Below are positions 6,001 to 8,005 of a stretch of 8,005 nucleotides of DNA, piece after piece (positions within the stretch are counted from its first letter, which is position 1; every line of letters begins with the position of its first letter). Below the pieces are notes generated by a model. It saw only the letters and a program-made list of their open reading frames with translations, was not told where the DNA came from and did no database searches. Location of the stretch: assembly GCA_016206875.1 (NCBI GenBank), contig JACQQR010000188.1, positions 1-8,005 on the forward strand, read 5' to 3'. Made by a program: the position numbers and the translations under genes. This stretch comes from Candidatus Omnitrophota bacterium (GTDB lineage Bacteria > Omnitrophota > Omnitrophia > Omnitrophales > JACROU01).

Positions 6001-8005
6001 TCTCTGTGTCCTTTCAGAGTTTGCTTGTGGAAGCGGGTGTGTTGAAAGAAGCGGAGACGGAGAAGCTCAAGGCACAGCTAGCGCAGTTAGAAACAAGCGA
6101 GCCGGCCCGTTGCGAGGGGTATCCTTTGGGAATCGGTCTTTTGAAATTCAGGCAATGGGTGCTCAAGGCGCGGTTTTTATCCCGGGGTACGGATCACTTG
6201 GAGGATACGGAAGAAGATTTTAGGGGAATTGACGGCGAATATTTCACGAAATTCCCCCAAACGTTTGAGGCGTACCGGGCCCGTAAGAGCGCGCGCCTGG
6301 CACAAGTTAAAACCGAAAGTGCGGATCCGGAAAAAGTGCTGATGTCTGTTTCCAGCCTGGATTATTTTTCCCGGCCATTGGCCGGAGGAAAAGCTTCGAA
6401 CGCCGCTGAATATGCAAACGTAGTTTTAAAATTGGGCCATCCCAAAATCAAAGCGCCGAATGGATTTGTGGTTACCGTACAAGCTTTTCAAAAACAATTA
6501 GATCCGCCTGTTTTGTTTCATGCCATACGGCAACTGACGCTAGCGATGATGGATAGAATCAAAGTATTGGCGGAAACCGATGTCAATACAGACGGGGCTG
6601 TCAAGGCAAAAATCTTGCGGAAAATGGAGCGGTATCACCGGGCAATGAAGAGCGATGCTGAGGACCCAGGCGGACTGACGCAAAAAGATTTTGATAAAAA
6701 CGTAGAGGTGTTAAAAGAAAACCTGCATGATATTGCAAACGAAACATCTTCCGAAAATCTATCTGAAGCCTTGGCCTGTGAGCTTAGGGCGTTTCCGGGA
6801 ATAGCGTACCGGAGTTCCGGGCTCGATGAGGATAGCGAGCGTGAGGCCGGAGCCGGCCGTTTTAGCACGGTACAAAATATAATGGGCGCGCGCGCGGGCA
6901 TGCGCGCGATTCAAGCGGTGTGGGATTCGCGCGCGCAGGCGGTGCTGGTGCAGCCCATGGTGGCAGCCGTGAAAGCGGGCGTGGCCTTTAGCGCTGTGGG
7001 CGGTGATTTCGATACGATTCGCATCAATAGTGTGCGCGGGCTTGGGATCGGGGCTGTGAGCGGGCGTGTGGATCCGGACCGGATTTTTCTCAATAAAGCG
7101 AATTTGGATGTGGAAAAAGAAATTATCGGCAGAAAAGAAACGCAATTTGTGTTGAAAACGGCTGAATTAGACGAAAGTTCTGAGGATGCCATTGAAGAAG
7201 TGCCGGTCCCTGAGGCCGAGCGCAATGTTTTAAGTTTGAATCAGGAGGAGATCCGATTAATCGGCATTGCCGTTGGAGCGATGGAAGAATATTACGGCCA
7301 CCCGGTAGATATGGAATGGGCGTTTGACCCGTACGGAAATCTCTTCATACTCCAGGTGCGGCCGATCACGACGCTGAATCAAGGTATTATGCGCGGGAAA
7401 GAAATTTTCTTCCGCCGGGTCAATGAGCAAGATAAAGAATTTAATTTTCGAAAACGCCTGGCGCGTCTTGTGCGGCAGGTGAGCCGGCATCACAATCTCA
7501 TCCGCCGGCACAAAGAAGAGAAAAAACCGTTGCCCGCACATTTTTATGAAATACCAGGAGAAGAGACGCCTATAGAAACAAATCCACAAGCTTACGAGAC
7601 ATTTTGTGAAAGCGAAAGAGCGCTACTTGAGCAAGTGCGGCAACTGTTTGAAGATGCTGTCCACTATCAATGGGCCGCGCTTACTCCCCAAACTCCGGTG
7701 TTGCGCAATGATATTTTACTGAAATCGGGCAACAAAAAATTTGTTGTAACAAGTTATGATCCGCATACGCAATTTGTGCGTGCCGTCAATTTGTTTCAAC
7801 CCTTTATCGCGCTGGATTTTTCTATGGATGCCATCCCCGAAGGTATTCAGATTTTAGTGGTGAAAAACGGAAATGGCGCTGTGGCAAGTTCCTTAGGCCG
7901 CCAAACCCTTCAATTTCTAACCGGCGCGCCCAATTTGGATTTGCGGGAGTATGCAGAACTTGTAAGCGTTCAGGGTGGGTGTCATTCCGGCGAAGGCCGG
8001 AATCT
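1..8005 (+). CDS. Giant multidomain PEP-synthase/pyruvate-dikinase-like protein, partial at both ends
   Basis: One frame (codons starting at base 3) is open across the entire window: 2667 codons without a stop, where a random frame would meet one about every 20 codons. Neither initiation nor termination is visible. Domains in order: a tandem pair of unrecognised units (1-287, about 392-724), an unassigned region, a PEP-synthase C-terminal-like module (about 1127-1342), a phosphohistidine domain (1714-1856, His1775), a helical region, an ATP-grasp PPDK N-terminal domain (about 2115-2457) and an unassigned tail. Typical PEP synthase and pyruvate phosphate dikinase are about 800-900 residues, so this slice alone is about three times longer. 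I see no convincing transmembrane segment, and the signal-peptide region is outside the window. The chemistry suggested by the domains is ATP-dependent phosphoryl transfer through a phosphohistidine; the acceptor is unknown. Coding in this frame is near certain; function is not. Confidence 0.95.
3..863 (+). repeat. Protein repeat unit A (residues 1-287, truncated at left)
   Basis: First copy of a long internal protein repeat; the second copy is at residues about 392-724. Matching landmarks are YKNLIDVL (6-13) with YRAILDVL (397-404), RASQIR (32-37) with the identical RASQIR (428-433), EEVRAS (122-127) with the identical EEVRAS (537-542), PYDK (191-194) with PYEK (616-619), RDGNPQS (238-244) with RDEKGKPQS (665-673), and KGRLL (279-283) with KGQLL (716-720). 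The order is fully conserved and the offset drifts from 391 to 437 through small insertions in the second copy. The DNA has diverged, so the duplication is old. I do not recognise the fold: it looks like a mixed alpha/beta first third followed by a mostly helical part. The copy probably begins upstream of the window. Confidence 0.8.
879..920 (+). other. Ala/Pro/Glu-rich interdomain linker (residues 293-306)
   Basis: A low-complexity stretch rich in Glu, Pro, Ala and Thr (for example PEVAPATAAPSEV) separates repeat unit A from the next block. Such composition is typical of flexible linkers. The equivalent position after unit B is occupied by a palindromic-repeat-derived insert instead, which supports this being a permissive junction between folded modules. 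Confidence 0.6.
1020..1175 (+). other. Short leucine-rich-repeat-like segment (residues about 340-391)
   Basis: Two runs with the LxxLxxLxL spacing are visible, one at residues 358-366 (LTRVKNLTF) and one at 380-388 (LPGLEVLDL), separated by about 20 residues, which is close to an LRR period. The segment leads directly into repeat unit B. It may be the true N-terminal part of the repeated unit, whose counterpart in unit A would lie upstream of the window. Only two repeats are seen, so a genuine LRR fold is uncertain; an ordinary beta-strand pair is the alternative. Confidence 0.35.
1176..2174 (+). repeat. Protein repeat unit B (residues about 392-724)
   Basis: Second copy of the internal repeat described for residues 1-287. 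It keeps the same landmark order (YRAILDVL, RASQIR, EEVRAS, PYEK, RDEKGKPQS, KGQLL) and is longer than the visible first copy by about 45 residues over the aligned span, through several small insertions such as the QNSSP stretch before RASQIR. No catalytic motif known to me is conserved between the two copies, so a structural or binding role is as likely as an enzymatic one. The palindromic DNA element at 2196 begins about eight codons after the last aligned landmark, so it lies outside the conserved core. Confidence 0.8.
2196..2259 (+). repeat. In-frame dispersed palindromic repeat remnant (GTCATTGCGAGCGAAGCG type)
   Basis: The sequence gtcattgcgagcgaagcg followed by cggcaatc is the signature of a dispersed intergenic repeat common in many bacterial genomes, recognised here from memory. 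attgc at 2199-2203 pairs with gcaat at 2216-2220, and gccgg at 2222-2226 can pair with ccggc at 2255-2259. It is translated as residues 732-753, giving VIASEARQSPVPRE, a string that commonly arises from spurious translation of this repeat. Here it sits within a real reading frame, in the linker after repeat unit B. Besides the host frame, both of two different reverse frames are open across it, consistent with a stop-poor element. The right boundary is approximate, and the mirrored right-hand copy expected of a full element is missing. Confidence 0.65.
2256..3380 (+). other. Unassigned coding region (residues about 752-1126)
   Basis: I do not recognise this segment. It is largely helical in appearance, with charged amphipathic stretches such as residues around 775-850 and a lysine/glutamate-rich helix near 1010-1030. 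There are several histidines in the middle part, including HLGIS at 934 and HYHLTS at 963-968. It connects the tandem repeat pair to the first PEP-synthase-like module. There is no obvious membrane segment or metal-binding cluster. It could be the diverged N-terminal part of the following module. Confidence 0.5.
3381..4028 (+). other. PEP-synthase-like C-terminal module (residues about 1127-1342)
   Basis: The pattern matches, from memory, the C-terminal part of long PEP-synthase-like proteins that follows their phosphohistidine domain. There is a TSFGELINVIHQRG helix (1132-1145) like the 'T-F-H-D-I-I-R-F-x-H-E-K' stretch, then YLDLRQP, then SVPMAARML. Next comes FPLGAHSARIKF (about 1239-1250) like 'LGYHFS', then a glycine-rich turn and an AGSKHRAKIIAKAL helix with LLGF (1288-1291) like 'RRARFIAEVLRELGF'. 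The end is NVRDLDLWL (about 1329-1337) like 'TRQLDMLM'. No catalytic residues are assigned to this module. In the canonical proteins it comes after the ATP-grasp and phosphohistidine domains; here it precedes both. That suggests it ends an earlier dikinase-like block whose other domains are lost, diverged or upstream. The assignment rests on remembered family patterns, so it is moderate. Confidence 0.5.
4029..4568 (+). other. Unassigned coding region (residues 1343-1522)
   Basis: Charged, mostly helical sequence with no motif I recognise, between the PEP-synthase C-terminal-like module and the palindromic insert at 4570. It contains acidic and aromatic stretches (GEGAYEDDFTHWMGF near 1425-1439) and ends with PAVYFIRYLSEH just before the insert. 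The frame and codon use are continuous with the flanking modules. Confidence 0.5.
4570..4715 (+). repeat. In-frame palindromic repeat element, about 146 bp
   Basis: The element starts gtcatcccgg (4570-4579) and ends ccggttaatgac (4704-4715), so its ends are imperfect inverted copies (gtcat/atgac and ccgg/ccgg). Internally, 4620-4634 (ccgggaaccagggta) pairs with 4655-4669 (taccctggattccgg) at 13 of 15 positions with a 20-base loop. ccggcg plus ccagcc (4680-4693) pairs perfectly with ggctgg plus cgccgg (4696-4707), with a two-base bulge. tctgcc (4590-4595) pairs with ggcaga (4604-4609). This arrangement is that of dispersed bacterial palindromic repeats or small MITE-like elements. In the host frame it encodes about residues 1524-1571, including HPGQDTS and VRDPGTR. 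It is also open in one other forward and one reverse frame. No target duplication is obvious. At 146 bp it is not a multiple of three, so the exact ends or a duplicated base must account for the kept frame. Confidence 0.75.
4716..5141 (+). other. Unassigned coding region before the phosphohistidine domain (residues 1572-1713)
   Basis: Mixed alpha/beta sequence with no recognised motif. A helix with IGSAANQLQNLV (near 1582-1593) is followed by predicted strands (QLVFAF, FSLIVL, RIELGFGLFG) and a charged helix (NVEELRQIF). It joins directly to the phosphohistidine domain, so it may be the positional equivalent of the region that links the ATP-grasp and phosphohistidine domains in dikinases, but I see no specific residue match. 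Confidence 0.45.
5142..5570 (+). other. Phosphohistidine (PEP-utilising enzyme mobile) domain, residues 1714-1856
   Basis: This swivelling domain carries a phosphoryl group on a histidine between the ATP site and the PEP/pyruvate site in PEP synthase, pyruvate phosphate dikinase and enzyme I. It opens with SGVKIAPGFASGKIV (like 'G-x-x-A-S-P-G-x-A-x-G-x-V'), and GGILVADET matches 'G-D-I-L-V-x-x-x-T'. GGEGTHSA (1770-1777) contains the candidate catalytic His1775, followed by ELGKPGLI like 'ELGIPAVV'. It closes with DGDIVTLDAYRGVLYW (about 1840-1855), like 'DGxxVTVDGxxGxVY'. The signature around the histidine is degraded: the residue two before His is Gly instead of Thr/Ser/Asn, the hydrophobic stretch after it is TAI, and the usual Arg before ELG is Gly1781. 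An insertion of about 30 residues lies between the core and the closing strand. The family call is firm; activity is less certain. Confidence 0.85.
5571..6344 (+). other. Helix-rich spacer between dikinase domains (residues 1857-2114)
   Basis: The segment is dominated by amphipathic helices rich in Leu, Glu, Lys, Arg and Ala, for example QILDWVEALKK, RQVLYLIQEAGRQIRR and the coiled-coil-like KEAETEKLKAQLAQLE. I recognise no family motif. Its pattern of repeated helices of about 30-40 residues could form an alpha-solenoid or simply space the phosphohistidine domain from the following ATP-grasp domain. No membrane segment is evident. Confidence 0.45.
6345..7373 (+). other. ATP-grasp PPDK N-terminal / PEP-pyruvate-binding domain, residues 2115-2457
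   Basis: This domain binds ATP and phosphorylates the catalytic histidine in PEP synthase and pyruvate phosphate dikinase. The P-loop-like lysine is in AGGKASN (Lys2130), followed by APNGFVVT (about 2151-2158), like 'VPPGFVVT'. YRSSGLDED (2269-2277) supplies Arg2270, and AGAGRFSTVQNI matches 'FAGxxxTxLNV'. VLVQPMV (2314-2320) is followed by KAGVAF, then GLGIGAVSGRVDPD. DMEW (2436-2439) and ILQVRPIT (about 2449-2456) supply Asp2436, Glu2438, Gln2451 and Arg2453. By position these correspond to Lys22, Arg92, Asp321, Glu323, Gln335 and Arg337 of Clostridium symbiosum PPDK, so the nucleotide and Mg2+ site looks intact. The length is normal. One family position is changed: GLGE becomes GLGI. It lies after, not before, the phosphohistidine domain. 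Confidence 0.9.
6886..6936 (+). other. Alternating CG tracts within the ATP-grasp coding sequence
   Basis: Three purine-pyrimidine alternating runs lie close together: gcgcgcgcgcg at 6886-6896, gcatgcgcgcg at 6898-6908 and cgcgcgcgc at 6928-6936. They encode part of the segment ARAGMRAIQAVWDSRAQ. The runs are self-complementary and can pair with one another in single-stranded DNA or mRNA. They are far more GC-rich than the surrounding sequence. No function is implied. Confidence 0.5.
7374..7980 (+). other. Unassigned region after the ATP-grasp domain (residues 2458-2659)
   Basis: The segment starts with a strongly basic stretch of Arg, Lys and His (FRKRLARLVRQVSRHH and IRRHKEEKK, about 2480-2510). 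It continues through an acidic, Glu-rich helix to a predicted strand-rich part (KFVVTSYD, FIALDFSM, IQILVVKN). I do not recognise the family. In canonical dikinases the phosphohistidine domain would follow about here, and none is seen before the window ends. The sequence continues beyond the window. Confidence 0.45.
7981..8005 (+). repeat. Start of an in-frame palindromic repeat element (GTCATTCCGGCGAAGGCCGGAATC type)
   Basis: The last 25 bases begin gtcattccgg. attccggc (7984-7991) forms a perfect 8-bp stem with gccggaat (7996-8003) around a gaag loop. This is the opening of a dispersed repeat common in many bacterial genomes, recognised from memory. Its translation CHSGEGRN is a familiar product of spurious repeat translation. 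The element is cut by the window end, so its length, and whether the giant frame survives it or stops inside it, cannot be seen. Confidence 0.7.

Noticed and set aside
1..8005. Separate genes or an operon, with start codons and ribosome binding sites at domain boundaries
   Set aside because: No stop codon occurs in the host frame anywhere in the window, so internal ATG codons after purine-rich stretches cannot be separated from ordinary coding sequence.

Overview
The window is a single protein-coding stretch. On the + strand, the frame that begins at base 3 has no stop codon from one end of the window to the other. That gives 2667 complete codons with neither start nor stop in view, so this is an internal slice of one giant gene. 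I see no intergenic DNA, promoter, terminator, RNA gene, CRISPR array or second gene. Short open frames in the other five frames all lie inside this reading frame and look like shadows. Residue n of the visible slice begins at base 3n.

The translation reads as a concatenation of modules. Residues 1-287 and about 392-724 are two diverged copies of one unit I do not recognise; the second is preceded by a short leucine-rich-repeat-like stretch. Residues about 752-1126 are unassigned. Residues about 1127-1342 resemble the C-terminal module of PEP-synthase-like proteins. Residues 1343-1522 and 1572-1713 are unassigned. Residues 1714-1856 are a swivelling phosphohistidine domain of PEP-utilising enzymes, with the candidate catalytic histidine at 1775. 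Residues 1857-2114 are helix-rich. Residues about 2115-2457 are the ATP-grasp (PPDK N-terminal, PEP/pyruvate-binding) domain with a complete set of nucleotide-binding residues. Residues 2458-2667 are an unassigned tail that continues past the window. The dikinase pieces are all from one pathway family but not in the canonical order (ATP-grasp, phosphohistidine, C-terminal module).

Three short DNA stretches inside the frame look unlike the rest. They resemble dispersed bacterial palindromic repeats that begin GTCAT and normally sit between genes: bases 2196-2259, 4570-4715 and 7981-8005. Here they are translated in frame as protein inserts. The first lies in the linker after the second repeat unit, where the first copy has an Ala/Pro-rich linker.

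The organism cannot be fixed from the sequence. Bacterial codons, moderate base composition, an extremely long gene with PEP/pyruvate-binding domains and dispersed palindromic repeats would suit an uncultured lineage such as Omnitrophota, known for giant predicted proteins. This is an inference of moderate-to-low confidence. Any product is also unknown: a plausible reading is a very large ATP-dependent phosphotransfer machine or a degenerate dikinase polyprotein used as scaffold.
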